Of a DNA stretch of 64,000 nt, positions 1 to 8,300 are shown piece after piece (position 1 is the first letter of the stretch; every line of letters begins with the position of its first letter). The stretch comes from Methylomusa anaerophila (GTDB lineage Bacteria > Bacillota > Negativicutes > Sporomusales > Sporomusaceae), in NCBI RefSeq assembly GCF_003966895.1, contig NZ_AP018449.1:2745501-2809500 (forward strand), written 5' to 3'. Below the pieces are notes generated by a model. The model did not search any database. It was not told the DNA's origin and was given only the letters and a program-made list of their open reading frames with translations. Made by a program: the position numbers and the translations under genes.

Positions 1-138
1 ATGATAAACATTTTCGCCAGAGTTAATAATATTTTTGATACAATGTACACAGATATGAGCTATGAGTTAAATCCAAATTCAGCCTGGTTTTCCGCGCCGG
101 GACGCAATTTCCAAGTTGGTGTTGAATATACTTTTTAA
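1..138 (+). CDS. TonB-dependent receptor, C-terminal fragment (cut by window start)
   Basis: The frame is open from base 1 to the stop at 136-138 and gives 45 residues, so this is the tail of a longer gene. The residues include VNNIFDTMYT and end in APGRNFQVGVEYTF. This is the usual last part of a TonB-dependent outer-membrane beta-barrel: a turn with NIFD, then a final strand with alternating hydrophobic residues and a terminal Phe. It resembles the end of the complete receptor at 56828-58777 (PARNFQMGIQYQL). The substrate cannot be judged from this fragment. The ATG at base 1 is an internal Met, not the start. Confidence 0.8.
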   Translation: MINIFARVNNIFDTMYTDMSYELNPNSAWFSAPGRNFQVGVEYTF

Positions 139-200
139 TATTAGACAATGTTTAGGCAAGGCATTATGCCGTGCTATCGGGAACGCATTAAAAAGTTAAA

Positions 201-276
201 ATTATATCCGGGTATTAGGAAGGCCTTGACGTTGTCGTTTAACCTCAGCTTATCCTAATACCCGGATGTCAATTTT
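201..276. repeat. Imperfect palindromic element, terminator-like, with a second half copy at 43811
   Basis: Arms 206-220 and 253-267 are perfect 15-base inverted repeats (ATCCGGGTATTAGGA). They extend with small gaps into A-rich and T-rich flanks, so the transcript could fold into a hairpin followed by a T-run. It lies between the receptor tail and the MATE gene and may end receptor transcription. The right arm plus flank (245-272) recurs in inverse orientation at 43811-43838. This suggests a dispersed repeat rather than a simple terminator. Confidence 0.6.
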
Positions 277-396
277 TTAAGGCGACAGACATATATATAT
301 TTAGTTAGTATATTGTTTTTCTGTCTTGCCGTCAAGATTTGCGGCGCTTTTGGATATAATTCTGCAATTGTGTGCCGGGATGGAAGAAGGTGTGAA

Positions 397-1767
397 GTGA
401 CAGAATTATGGAAAGAGGAAAGCAGTGTTTCTTTTAAACGGATTATTAGAATTACCTACCCGGTGCTTCTCTCCATGCTTTCCTTTAATGCCGTGGTATT
501 TGTCGACAGACTGTATGTGGCGCAATATGATCTTACGCAGTTTGCCGCCATGCTGCCGGCCGGTTTTTCAGCCATTGGCCTTGCCAGTATTTTCACAGGA
601 ATAATCGGTTATGTTTCCGTACTTGCCGCGCAATCTTATGGAGCCGGACATTATCGGCACTGTGTAGCGGCCATGTGGCAGGGCATATATTTAAGCCTGA
701 TCTTCACCTTGCTTTTACTGCTGCTTTCGCCGTTGGTATCTTCGGTATTTCAGATGATGGGGCATGTGGGAGATCTTCTAACCTACGAAGTGGAATATTT
801 TTATCTCATTATCATAGCTGAGTGCATTCAACTTTTTTCTACCGCCTTTTTTGGCTTCTATTGCGGGATTGGGGACACTAAGACAACGATGTATGTGGCG
901 TTAGTTACGAATATGGTAAACATCGTCTTAGCCGGTGTGCTCGTATTTGGCAAGTTGGGTATGCCGGCGCTGGGAATGTTCGGGTCGGGAGTAGCGGCAA
1001 TCATCAGTTGTGCAGTCGGCCTGATTCTCTATCTGTTCCTGTTGAATAGAAAGGTGATTAAACAACAATACCGGCCTTTAAAATACTGTCAGGTGAACGG
1101 CCGTTTACTTTATAGTTTGCTGCGATTCGGCCTGTTTGCGGGAATACAGTCTTTTCTTGAAACAGGCTGTTTTGGTATTTTTCTGCTGATTATCGGTACA
1201 ACAGGTGAGACTAATCTGGCTGCTGCCAATGTGGCTTTTTCCATGGAGTCTGTTTTTATATTACCCGTGGTTGGAATGACAACGGCAGTAGGGATTATCG
1301 CAGGTCAGGAGAGAGGAGCCAACCGGTTCGGAAATATTTCGGAAGTTCTCATAAAAGGGCTGGTTCTGGGAATTTGTTTTAACATCATTATCTTCATTTC
1401 CTATAATTTTTTCCCGGAGATTTTGATTTCTGTTTTTCATAGTGATTCCAGTAATGATCAAAATCAGCTTATCCATACCGCTACGCCGTTAGTGAGACTT
1501 GCCTCCCTATGGCTGGTGCTTGACACTGTCCATTTAATGATTGGCAGCGTGCTAAAATCAATGGGTGACACGCAATTTATGATGATTACCTATGCCGTTG
1601 TTCCGATTTTGTTTTATGTAATTATACCCTATATGTTTTGTACCATGGCCCAAGTTTCTTTACTCTGGTTGTGGATCTTGCTGGTTGGTTATAGCGCAGT
1701 CATGCTGATTGTCATGACCATACGATTTTGGGGCGGGAAATGGAAAAGCATCGAAGTAATTGAATAG
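397..1767 (+). CDS. MATE family multidrug/toxin efflux transporter
   Basis: This is an inner-membrane antiporter of the MATE family, which exports cationic or toxic compounds in exchange for Na+ or H+. From the GTG at 397 the protein has 456 residues, the usual family length, with about 12 hydrophobic segments in two homologous halves. The first half has the VDRLYVAQYD and GFSAIGLASIFTGIIGYVSV stretches and an internal RGQERGANRF-like loop (GQERGANR) between the halves. The frame is open back to 313, but GTG 397 is preceded by GAAGAAGG at about 383-390 and the upstream residues look non-coding. The substrate is unknown. It is followed by a degenerate REP-like half repeat at 1786-1805 and then the riboswitch promoter, so it appears monocistronic. 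Confidence 0.85.
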   Translation: MTELWKEESSVSFKRIIRITYPVLLSMLSFNAVVFVDRLYVAQYDLTQFAAMLPAGFSAIGLASIFTGIIGYVSVLAAQSYGAGHYRHCVAAMWQGIYLSLIFTLLLLLLSPLVSSVFQMMGHVGDLLTYEVEYFYLIIIAECIQLFSTAFFGFYCGIGDTKTTMYVALVTNMVNIVLAGVLVFGKLGMPALGMFGSGVAAIISCAVGLILYLFLLNRKVIKQQYRPLKYCQVNGRLLYSLLRFGLFAGIQSFLETGCFGIFLLIIGTTGETNLAAANVAFSMESVFILPVVGMTTAVGIIAGQERGANRFGNISEVLIKGLVLGICFNIIIFISYNFFPEILISVFHSDSSNDQNQLIHTATPLVRLASLWLVLDTVHLMIGSVLKSMGDTQFMMITYAVVPILFYVIIPYMFCTMAQVSLLWLWILLVGYSAVMLIVMTIRFWGGKWKSIEVIE

Positions 1768-1785
1768 AAGTGAGTTGCGAGTTGC

Positions 1786-1805
1786 GGGACGGTTCCACGA
1801 CTCAT
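1786..1805. repeat. Half copy of the palindromic repeat found at 5003-5062
   Basis: The 20 bases GGGACGGTTCCACGACTCAT match 5011-5030 at 19 of 20 positions. No inverted partner follows, so this is a solo half site just downstream of the MATE stop codon. Confidence 0.6.
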
Positions 1806-1839
1806 TTGATGGAAACATTGAATATATTTGCTGAACCTG

Positions 1840-1868
1840 TTGACAAAATAGGTAATAAATGATAAAAT
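1840..1868 (+). promoter_or_regulatory. Sigma-A promoter of the first cobalamin riboswitch
   Basis: TTGACA at 1840-1845, a 17-base spacer and TAAAAT at 1863-1868. It lies about 30 bases before the aptamer, as expected for a riboswitch leader. Confidence 0.8.
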
Positions 1869-1894
1869 ATTTTTAGAAAGCTTTACAATTTCAT

Positions 1895-2065
1895 AATGAA
1901 GCAGGTGCCCTACGGGGCTTAATAGGGAAGACCGGTGCAATACCGGCGCGGTCCCGCCACTGTAATGGGGAGCAAACCCAAGGATATGCCACTGGGATGA
2001 GAGTCCTGGGAAGGTTGGGCGAGCTATGATCCAGAGCCAGGAGAACTGCCTGTCTAAAGATCGCC
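1895..2065 (+). promoter_or_regulatory. Cobalamin riboswitch (copy 1)
   Basis: The segment has the conserved core of the AdoCbl-type aptamer: AGGTGCC at about 1903, the GACCGGTGCAATACCGGCGC region, the GCCACTGTAATGGGG stretch around 1956-1970, and the B12 box AGCCAGGAGAACTGCC starting at 2035. It is nearly the same as the second copy at 50812-50980. Binding of a cobalamin should switch off the downstream B12 genes. Two terminator hairpins follow at 2154-2187 and 2208-2242. Confidence 0.95.
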
Positions 2066-2153
2066 GTTTTTACCCACGAGTGATGGGGAGGAGATTACAG
2101 TTGCAATTGCTGGCTTGGAGAAATCCAGGTGAGTGATGTTGCTTTGCTGAATT

Positions 2154-2187
2154 TACTCCTGGTCATTTCCCGACCAGGAGTTTCTAT
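2154..2187 (+). terminator. Riboswitch terminator 1
   Basis: CTCCTGGTC pairs with GACCAGGAG across a short loop and is followed by TTTCTATTT. It lies about 90 bases after the B12 box and is the probable regulated terminator of the expression platform. Confidence 0.75.
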
Positions 2188-2207
2188 TTGGTTTGCACTG
2201 AGAAATC

Positions 2208-2242
2208 CTCCCGCCTGTTATAACGAGCGGGAGTTTTTCTAT
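2208..2242 (+). terminator. Second, tandem terminator after the riboswitch
   Basis: CTCCCGC pairs with GCGGGAG across about 12 bases and is followed by TTTTTCTAT. It sits directly after the first terminator, giving a tandem arrangement like that after the second riboswitch. Whether one or both respond to ligand cannot be told from sequence. Confidence 0.65.
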
Positions 2243-2389
2243 ACATTTTTTCTAACCTCCTTCATGTTTGTGGGGCTCAATGCCCCTCTTCTTTTTCTTT
2301 TATTTCGGTTTTAATACGGCCATGCAGTCACTCATTATCTTGTCAGGTTGCTGAATATAGATAGTTCATGAAAGAGAGAGGTGTCCGAA

Positions 2390-3010
2390 TTGAAAAAATA
2401 CACGGTTGTGCTCATCGCCGCATTGCTGATGATCAGTGTAGCTAGCGCTTGGGCCGCAGACAGCAAGGCAGCCGCTGAGAACAAGCAGAAACGCATCACT
2501 GCTTACACCCGGGCCATTACGGCCAATCCCCAGGATGCTGCCGCGTATATAGACAGGGGAGATGCTTATAGAAGCGACAACCAGCTTGATTTGGCAATCG
2601 CTGATTATACCCAGGCGATCAAACTGGAGCCCCAAAATGTACAAGCATATGCAGCGAGGGGGCTGCTCTATCTTGAAACGAAACAGTATGATGCCGCGCT
2701 GGCTGATTACTCAAGTATTATTGAAATGGATCCCGGGAATATGGATGCTCGCTTTCGGCGGGGAGTATGTTATTACTATAAGGGACAATATGAACTTGGT
2801 ATCCATGATTTAGATCAGGTTACTGTCTTGCAGCCTAAACATGCCGGTGCCTATCTCGTGAAAGGCGTCTGTTACCAGAGGCTGGAACGCAAAGAAGAGG
2901 CTATTGCCGCTTATAAGAGTTTACTGGCTAATGTGCCGGTTGACAAGCAAACACAGGAAGCCGTTACCGTGGCCAAAAACATGCTCAAAACGCTGGGAGC
3001 GGAGCCTTAA
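2390..3010 (+). CDS. Periplasmic/secreted TPR-repeat protein downstream of the B12 riboswitch
   Basis: The chosen start is TTG 2390, because AGAGAGGTG (2374-2382) lies at the right distance and the product then begins with a clean signal peptide (MKKYTVVLIAALLMISVASA, cut near AWAAD). The alternative GTG at 2381 overlaps that ribosome-binding site. The 206-residue protein contains about four tetratricopeptide repeats with the motif pattern AAYIDRGDAY..AIADYTQAI, VQAYAARGLLY..ALADYSSII, and so on. TPRs are protein-interaction scaffolds. The position behind a cobalamin riboswitch suggests a part in corrinoid handling in the cell envelope, but no partner can be named. A separate promoter (3097-3124) precedes cobO, so it may not be strictly co-transcribed with that gene. 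Confidence 0.85.
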   Translation: MKKYTVVLIAALLMISVASAWAADSKAAAENKQKRITAYTRAITANPQDAAAYIDRGDAYRSDNQLDLAIADYTQAIKLEPQNVQAYAARGLLYLETKQYDAALADYSSIIEMDPGNMDARFRRGVCYYYKGQYELGIHDLDQVTVLQPKHAGAYLVKGVCYQRLERKEEAIAAYKSLLANVPVDKQTQEAVTVAKNMLKTLGAEP

Positions 3011-3096
3011 TCCGCTGCAGTGAGCGTGATTTTACCGGCGGCGGTCGAATCGTAAAATTAACCGGCCGCAAGTGACGGTTTTGAGCCCGGTTTAGT

Positions 3097-3124
3097 TTGC
3101 GGAACGGATTTTCCAAGGTATAAT
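3097..3124 (+). promoter_or_regulatory. Possible promoter before cobO
   Basis: TTGCGG at 3097-3102, a 16-base spacer and a perfect TATAAT at 3119-3124. It would give cobO a riboswitch-independent start about 230 bases before its start codon. Confidence 0.5.
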
Positions 3125-3143
3125 GTAAGAGGAGAGAAATATC

Positions 3144-3344
3144 ATGCTTCAATATATCCCGGTCAATTGGCCATATGACGGCGCCGGCGGTTCTGCGCCG
3201 GGAAACAAGACGAAGGATTGCGGCCCTTCCGGCTGCTTTCTCATCGTCTTACAACCCAAAGCTGCAGCAAAGCGGCAGTTCGGTTGTTTTAAAGCCAGGC
3301 AGCTGGCCTATCTTGCTGAACAGCGCATGAACCACCGGACGTAG
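3144..3344 (+). CDS. Small uncharacterised ORF before cobO
   Basis: A 66-codon frame starts at ATG 3144 after GGAGAG (3131-3136) and ends 16 bases before cobO. The product (MLQYIPVNWPYDGAGG...) has no recognisable domain, signal peptide or membrane segment, and its composition (Cys, Gln, Lys mixed) is not strongly protein-like. It could be a short leader ORF translated ahead of cobO or a chance frame in the leader of the 3097 promoter. Only the good ribosome-binding site supports it. Confidence 0.3.
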   Translation: MLQYIPVNWPYDGAGGSAPGNKTKDCGPSGCFLIVLQPKAAAKRQFGCFKARQLAYLAEQRMNHRT

Positions 3345-3360
3345 AAAAGGAGATTGCAAA

Positions 3361-3894
3361 ATGGCAGAAACTAGAGGCTTAATTATTGTCAATACAGGTA
3401 ACGGCAAAGGCAAAACGACAGCTGCCCTGGGAGTGGGAATGCGGGCCTGGGGACAGGGCCTCAAGGTGTTGGTGCTACAGTTTATCAAAGGAAACTGGAA
3501 GTATGGCGAATTGCAGGCCGCGGCAAGAATGGGCGACGATTTTGTAATCCGCCAGTTGGGCGAAGGGTTTGTGAGAGATGCCGACAGTGATGCCAAAGCC
3601 GGTCATCAGGCTGTGGCGCAGGCAGCACTGGCTGACGCCAACAGGGAAATCATGTCGGGAAATTGGGATATGATCATCCTGGATGAGATCAACTATGCGA
3701 TAAAGTTTGGCTTGGTGCCGGTGGACAAAGTAATTGAATTGCTGCAAAGTAAACCGGCAGCATTGCATCTTGTACTGACCGGACGCGAGGCGCGGCAGGA
3801 AATTATTGATCTGGCCGACCTGGTAACGGAAATGAAAGAAATCAAACATCCGCTTAAACAGGGAATAAAGGCGCAAAAGGGTATCGAGTTTTGA
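3361..3894 (+). CDS. cobO: Cob(I)alamin adenosyltransferase, CobO/CobA/BtuR type
   Basis: This enzyme transfers the 5'-deoxyadenosyl group of ATP to Co(I) corrinoids, making the coenzyme form in the cytoplasm. The 177-residue length is typical of the CobA/BtuR family. The N-terminal P-loop variant GNGKGKTTAA lies at residues 13-22, followed by GVGMRAWGQGLKVLVLQFIKG. The Walker-B-like IILDEINYAIKFGLV and the C-terminal LTGREARQEIIDLADLVTEM are also family hallmarks. AAAAGGAG precedes ATG 3361. It sits between the riboswitch-linked TPR gene and the candidate cobamide hydrolase at 3980, with no terminator in the 85-base gap. It could therefore supply adenosylated corrinoids to that enzyme. Confidence 0.93.
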   Translation: MAETRGLIIVNTGNGKGKTTAALGVGMRAWGQGLKVLVLQFIKGNWKYGELQAAARMGDDFVIRQLGEGFVRDADSDAKAGHQAVAQAALADANREIMSGNWDMIILDEINYAIKFGLVPVDKVIELLQSKPAALHLVLTGREARQEIIDLADLVTEMKEIKHPLKQGIKAQKGIEF

Positions 3895-3979
3895 GGTTTC
3901 ATTTTACATACGGATGACTTTGTTCTATATGCTGCTATTGGCCAAGATATACAAAATAAATAAGTGAGGCTTTTTTGCT

Positions 3980-4978
3980 ATGTTGCAACTGGTAAATTTA
4001 TCAAATTATATTACCGATAATGAACTTATTGCCAATAGTCCGGAGCGGCTGCAAAATTTTTTAGAACAACATAATTTGGATGGTCTGGAAATGATGTTCT
4101 GCGGGCCCTGTGACACCCGGCTGCATAAGCGCGAGTGGCTGCACGGCTGCCATCTGCGCTTTTGGCCGTGGTGGCTGGATTTTTGGCGCGGTGACCAGGA
4201 AGCATTGCTGAAGCAGTTTGGCAGTCAGGCGGCGATTGATGCCTGCTATGGCGGGCCGACCCGGGAAGACTGGCTGGCTGTTTATCGTGCTAACATTCGT
4301 ATGGCCATAGCGGCAGGAGTAAAATATCTCGTTTTTCATGTCAGTAATGTACGGCCGGCGGAATTGTTCAATTGGCAATTCAGTGCTACCAGCCGTGAAG
4401 TCATCGAAGCCACACTTGAGGTAGTCAATGCCCTGGCACCGGAAATTCCCGCGGATACCGCCTTGTTATTTGAGAATTTGTGGTGGCCGGGACTGACGCT
4501 TACCGATAAAGAACTGACGGCCATGCTCCTGGATAATGTAGCCCACCGCAACAGCGGGATTATGCTGGATACCGGCCATTTGATGAACACGAATCCGGAT
4601 TTAAAGACCGAGGCCGACGGGGCGGCATACATTCTGGCAACCTTAGAGAACCTCGGCCATTACCGTCAATTTGTCCGGGGAATTCATTTACACAAGTCCC
4701 TGTCGGGAAAATATCTGCGTCATAGCCAAAATTCCCAGCATAAAGCCGAGTATGGCGAGTATGGCGAGTATGCCGAGTATACCATGGAAGAGATTATGAA
4801 CCATATCTTCAAGATTGATGAACACCGGCCCTTTACCACGCCTGCGGCTCAGCAAATTGTCGATTATGTGCAGCCGGAATTTCTTGTGCATGAATTTATG
4901 CAAAAATCGCTGGCTGATTGGGAGCTAAAGCTCAGTAAGCAACAGCAAGCACTTACGCTTGCCAAAATGGCGATCTGA
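3980..4978 (+). CDS. Xylose-isomerase-like TIM-barrel protein, candidate CbiR-type cobamide hydrolase
   Basis: A 332-residue protein of the AP-endonuclease-2/xylose-isomerase-like TIM-barrel superfamily. Barrel-strand ends carry likely metal ligands: LVFHVSN (about residues 118-124), LLFENLWWPG (about 160-169), IMLDTGHLMN (about 194-203), GIHLHKS (about 234-240) and LVHEFM near 304-309. Members of this superfamily are sugar isomerases, endonucleases or, in the CbiR family described from Akkermansia, hydrolases that remove the lower-ligand loop of adenosylated cobamides. The neighbours (cobalamin riboswitch, corrinoid adenosyltransferase) favour the CbiR role, but this is inference from context. 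There is a tandem EYG repeat near residues 257-267. A strong terminator follows at 5067. Confidence 0.7.
   Translation: MLQLVNLSNYITDNELIANSPERLQNFLEQHNLDGLEMMFCGPCDTRLHKREWLHGCHLRFWPWWLDFWRGDQEALLKQFGSQAAIDACYGGPTREDWLAVYRANIRMAIAAGVKYLVFHVSNVRPAELFNWQFSATSREVIEATLEVVNALAPEIPADTALLFENLWWPGLTLTDKELTAMLLDNVAHRNSGIMLDTGHLMNTNPDLKTEADGAAYILATLENLGHYRQFVRGIHLHKSLSGKYLRHSQNSQHKAEYGEYGEYAEYTMEEIMNHIFKIDEHRPFTTPAAQQIVDYVQPEFLVHEFMQKSLADWELKLSKQQQALTLAKMAI
4748..4780 (+). repeat. In-frame 9-base tandem repeat (GAGTATGGC x3-4)
   Basis: GAGTATGGC, GAGTATGGC, GAGTATGCC and GAGTAT(ACC) follow one another and encode EYG-EYG-EYA-EY inside the TIM-barrel gene. A 9-base unit changes length by three residues at a time without breaking the frame. 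The segment lies in a loop-like part after GIHLHKS, so it may vary between strains. Confidence 0.85.
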
Positions 4979-5002
4979 CTCTATGAAATAAGCCGGGGGG
5001 TG

Positions 5003-5062
5003 TGATTCAGGGGACGGTTCCGCGACTCATCTTGATGAGTCGCGGAACCGTCCCCTGAATCA
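5003..5062. repeat. Near-perfect 29-base inverted repeat (REP/MITE-like)
   Basis: Arms 5003-5031 and 5034-5062 are exact reverse complements separated by two bases. The core is GGGGACGGTTCCGCGACTCA. A 19/20 half copy lies at 1786-1805, and a degenerate relative (GATTCA...TTGACTCAC) may lie at 5150-5177. Such palindromes are typical of REP elements mobilised by REP-associated tyrosine transposases. None is encoded in this window. Confidence 0.85.
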
Positions 5063-5066
5063 TTTC

Positions 5067-5109
5067 GCTCACCTTACAAGCTTCTGCTTGGAGGTGAGCT
5101 TTTTTTTTT
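5067..5109 (+). terminator. Terminator of the cobO/TIM-barrel unit
   Basis: GCTCACCT pairs with AGGTGAGC around an inner CAAGC/GCTTG stem and is followed by a run of ten T (5100-5109). It directly abuts the palindromic repeat at 5003-5062. Confidence 0.85.
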
Positions 5110-5346
5110 CGTGCGCAAAATTTTCGATGGAACCCTCCGTTCTGCGTGATTCAAAAGACTGTTTGTTCCCTTGACTCACGGTATTATTAACAGGTTGCTG
5201 TGTCTACAACTTATAATTAATGGCCAAAAAGGGAATATTTTAAATGTTTCCGATTTCGTAACATCGAATGGTGTCGACGGTCGAACGGTAATAAATTCTA
5301 TTCTTTCAAATACTAATACTAATTTTTAATTTTCTTCGGGAGGACT
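5110..5346 (+). other. Intergenic leader before the glucan synthase
   Basis: An AT-rich stretch of 237 bases with no convincing ORF. It may hold a worn copy of the 5003 repeat near 5150-5177. The synthase promoter should be here, but I find no clear -35/-10 pair. GGGAGGA at 5338-5344 is the ribosome-binding site for ATG 5347. Confidence 0.5.
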
Positions 5347-8300
5347 ATGATTCTAAACACTGAACAACTCCGCCAAAAAGCACATGAGCTTGCCCTGACC
5401 CATGACCCTTACGTAAGTCGCTGGCCATCAAAGCGTCTGTGGCGGGAGTTTTATGCCGATATCGAAAAATTACGCGCGTTTATGCGCTCCCTTCAGGGCG
5501 ACGATACAGGCTGTTCGCAGCCTGCGGAAGAATGGCTTTTGGATCATGCCGAGTTCATTGAAGAACAAGTGTTGGTCATCCATCAGCAGCTTTCCGGTTC
5601 TTTCTGGCGAAGTTTACCCAACTTACGCAAGACCGGCAAAACAAGAATACTGTCTATCTGTGCTGATTATCTCCAGCATGTGGACGGAAATCTGGATGAG
5701 GATTCTCTCATCTCCTATATCAATTCTTACCAGGAAGTATCGGTTCTGGCTATTGCCGAGTCGTGGGCGGTCCCGCTTTTCCTGCGTATCAGCTTGATTC
5801 AGCGTCTGGCTGAAGTTATGGAACTGGTCCGCGAACGGCGGGAGGTGTGCATGTTAGTCGAACGGTTACTGGCGCGTCTGGAGCCGTCCAGGTTAAATCC
5901 GGAAGTGTTAAAGGCTTCTCTTGAAGAAGCCGGCCAGGATATGCCGCTCTCCGGGGCGGCTGTAGTCTACCTGGCCAGACGTCTGCGCGAGTGGGCAGAC
6001 GATTCGGCAACCGTACGGGAATGGCTGATGTGCAAGTTGGAAAACGGCCCCGACAGCCTCGATCAAACTCTCTCTTACGAGTATCAGCTTCAGGCCGTCT
6101 ATCAAGTGACCATAGGCAACCTTATCGACAGTCTGCGTAAAATTTCGCGCTTGGACTGGCACCAGCCGTTCGAGCAGATTTGTATGGTCGAGCACACGCT
6201 GCGCGCAGAGAGCGCAAATATATATACGTTTCTCGATTTTTCCAGCCGTGACGTGTTGCGGAAGCAGGTTGAGCAATTAGCCCGCCGTCTGCACGTGCCG
6301 GAAAATCTGGTGGCGCAGCAGGCCGTTCAGCTTGCGGCCAAGGAATATGAGCAAGCAAAAGCAGCTGAGGCTGCCGGTAAGGTGCCGACAGAGCCGGAAG
6401 CGCTGCCGCGCCGGGCATTTGTCGCATACTATCTGCTTGAACCGGATGGCATCAGGGAACTGCGGCGCGCAATGAAAATGTGCGGTGCTCCCCGGCATTT
6501 GCCGGAAATAGAAATTTTACGCCGGGCCACCGGCACGTATTTCACCGTCCTAACAGGACTGTTTGCAGCCGCCCTTAGCGGATTTACCATGTGGATTGCC
6601 AACGGCACAAGCTTCTCCGTCGGCCAGTGGGCGGTGATTGTACTGGCGCTGTTCCTGCCTGTGAGCGAGTGGGCCGTCACGGCGGCGCACTGGCTTATAG
6701 AGCGCACCAGGCGGCCGCTGCCGCTATTGAGATACGATTTCTCACGCGGTGTTCCACCGGAAGCGGCCACATTGGTCGTCATTCCCGTTATCTGGTCTAC
6801 AGTCAGAGAAGTGCAGGAATTAGCAGTCCGGCTGGAACTGCATTATCTGGCCAACCGTGACGCCAATATCCATTTTGCTCTTCTGGGTGATTTTGTCGAC
6901 GCAGACGCGGAGAAACTTCCCGGGGATGCTGCCATCCTTGCAGCCGCCCGCGCGAGCATTGAGGGGTTAAACTGTATGTATTCCCGTCCGGGCGAAAGCA
7001 CCTTTCATCTCTTTCAGCGTTGCCGGAGGTGGAACCCATCCGAAGGGGTATGGATGGGTTGGGAGCGCAAACGGGGAAAATTGGTAGAATTTGTCCAATT
7101 GCTTAAAGGGCGGACTGATACTACTTACGACTGCGTACTCGGGGATACAGCCATCTTACCGCAGATACGCTACATCATCACCCTTGATGCGGATACCCAG
7201 TTGCCGCTGGGAAGCGCACAGCGAATGATCGGCACCATGCATCTGCCTTACAATCGGCCACGGTTAAACCATACATCTACACGGGTCATTGAGGGTTACG
7301 GCGTACTGCAGCCGCGTGTCGGCATCAGCCACGGCGCGGCCTTCCGTTCACGATTTGCATATCTGTGGTCGGTGGATCCGGGAATCGATCCGTACGCTTT
7401 TGCCGCTTCCGATCCATACCAGGACGGGTTGGGGCAGGGCATTTTTACCGGGAAGGGTATATTCGATATTGATGCATTTTCAAAAGTTTTATGTGAACGT
7501 ATCCCGGAAAACCGGGTGCTTAGTCACGATTTGCTGGAAGGCGGCTTTTTACGCGCCGGCCTGCTGTCGGATATTGAGTTAATTGATGAATACCCATCTA
7601 CCTTTAGCGCTTATCAGCTGCGAACACACCGCTGGGTCCGGGGCGACTGGCAACTTATTCCATGGCTGTTTCGGCGTGTCCGCGACCGGGGGGGAAGGCT
7701 GTTGCCGGTTGATTTATCCCCGCTTGCCCGCTGGCAGATGATCGACAATTTGCGGCGCAGCTTGCTGCCGCCGGTACAGTTTGCGGTACTGCTGCTGGGA
7801 CTGACCGTTTTACCCGGCTCTGCCGGCCGCTGGGTTGCCTTTGTGTTTGCTACCTTGTTTTTGCCGCTGTTGCGCCAATTGGCGGCAATCAGGCGGGCAA
7901 TCTGGCGTCCACGGAGCTTGCTGGCTACAGCCGGGCAAGTTTTGATAACCATAATGACACTACCGTTTCAAAGCCTGCTGTTGCTGGACGCAATCACTAA
8001 AACTCTTTACCGCTTATTTGTGACGAAGCGTCATTTGCTCGAATGGGTCAGCGCTGCGGAAGTTGAACGCCGCAACCGGGGCGGGCACTATCCTGTATTG
8101 CTGAAAATGTTTGAAGGCTATGCGCTGGTGTTCCTGTTTGCGCTGGCAGCGGCATCCAGTACCGTACCGGTGCTGCGGTGGGCAGGCTTCGCGCTTGGCG
8201 CTTTATGGGCTATTGCTCCGCTGGCGGTCCACTGGCTGGGCCGTCCCGTGCAGCAGCCTGAACGCTCGTTTGCGGCGGCTGAGGAAGAAGAACTGCGCAA

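Noticed and set aside
2129..2314. 61-codon plus-strand ORF after riboswitch copy 1
   Set aside because: It spans both terminator hairpins of the riboswitch and has no ribosome-binding site. Its codons are explained by the RNA structure.
4748..4780. CRISPR-like or regulatory repeat
   Set aside because: The unit is nine bases with no spacers and stays in frame within a gene. It is a coding tandem repeat.
5150..5185. Third copy of the 5003 palindrome
   Set aside because: GATTCA...TTGACTCAC is similar in outline but needs gaps to align, so I list it only as a possible degenerate copy.
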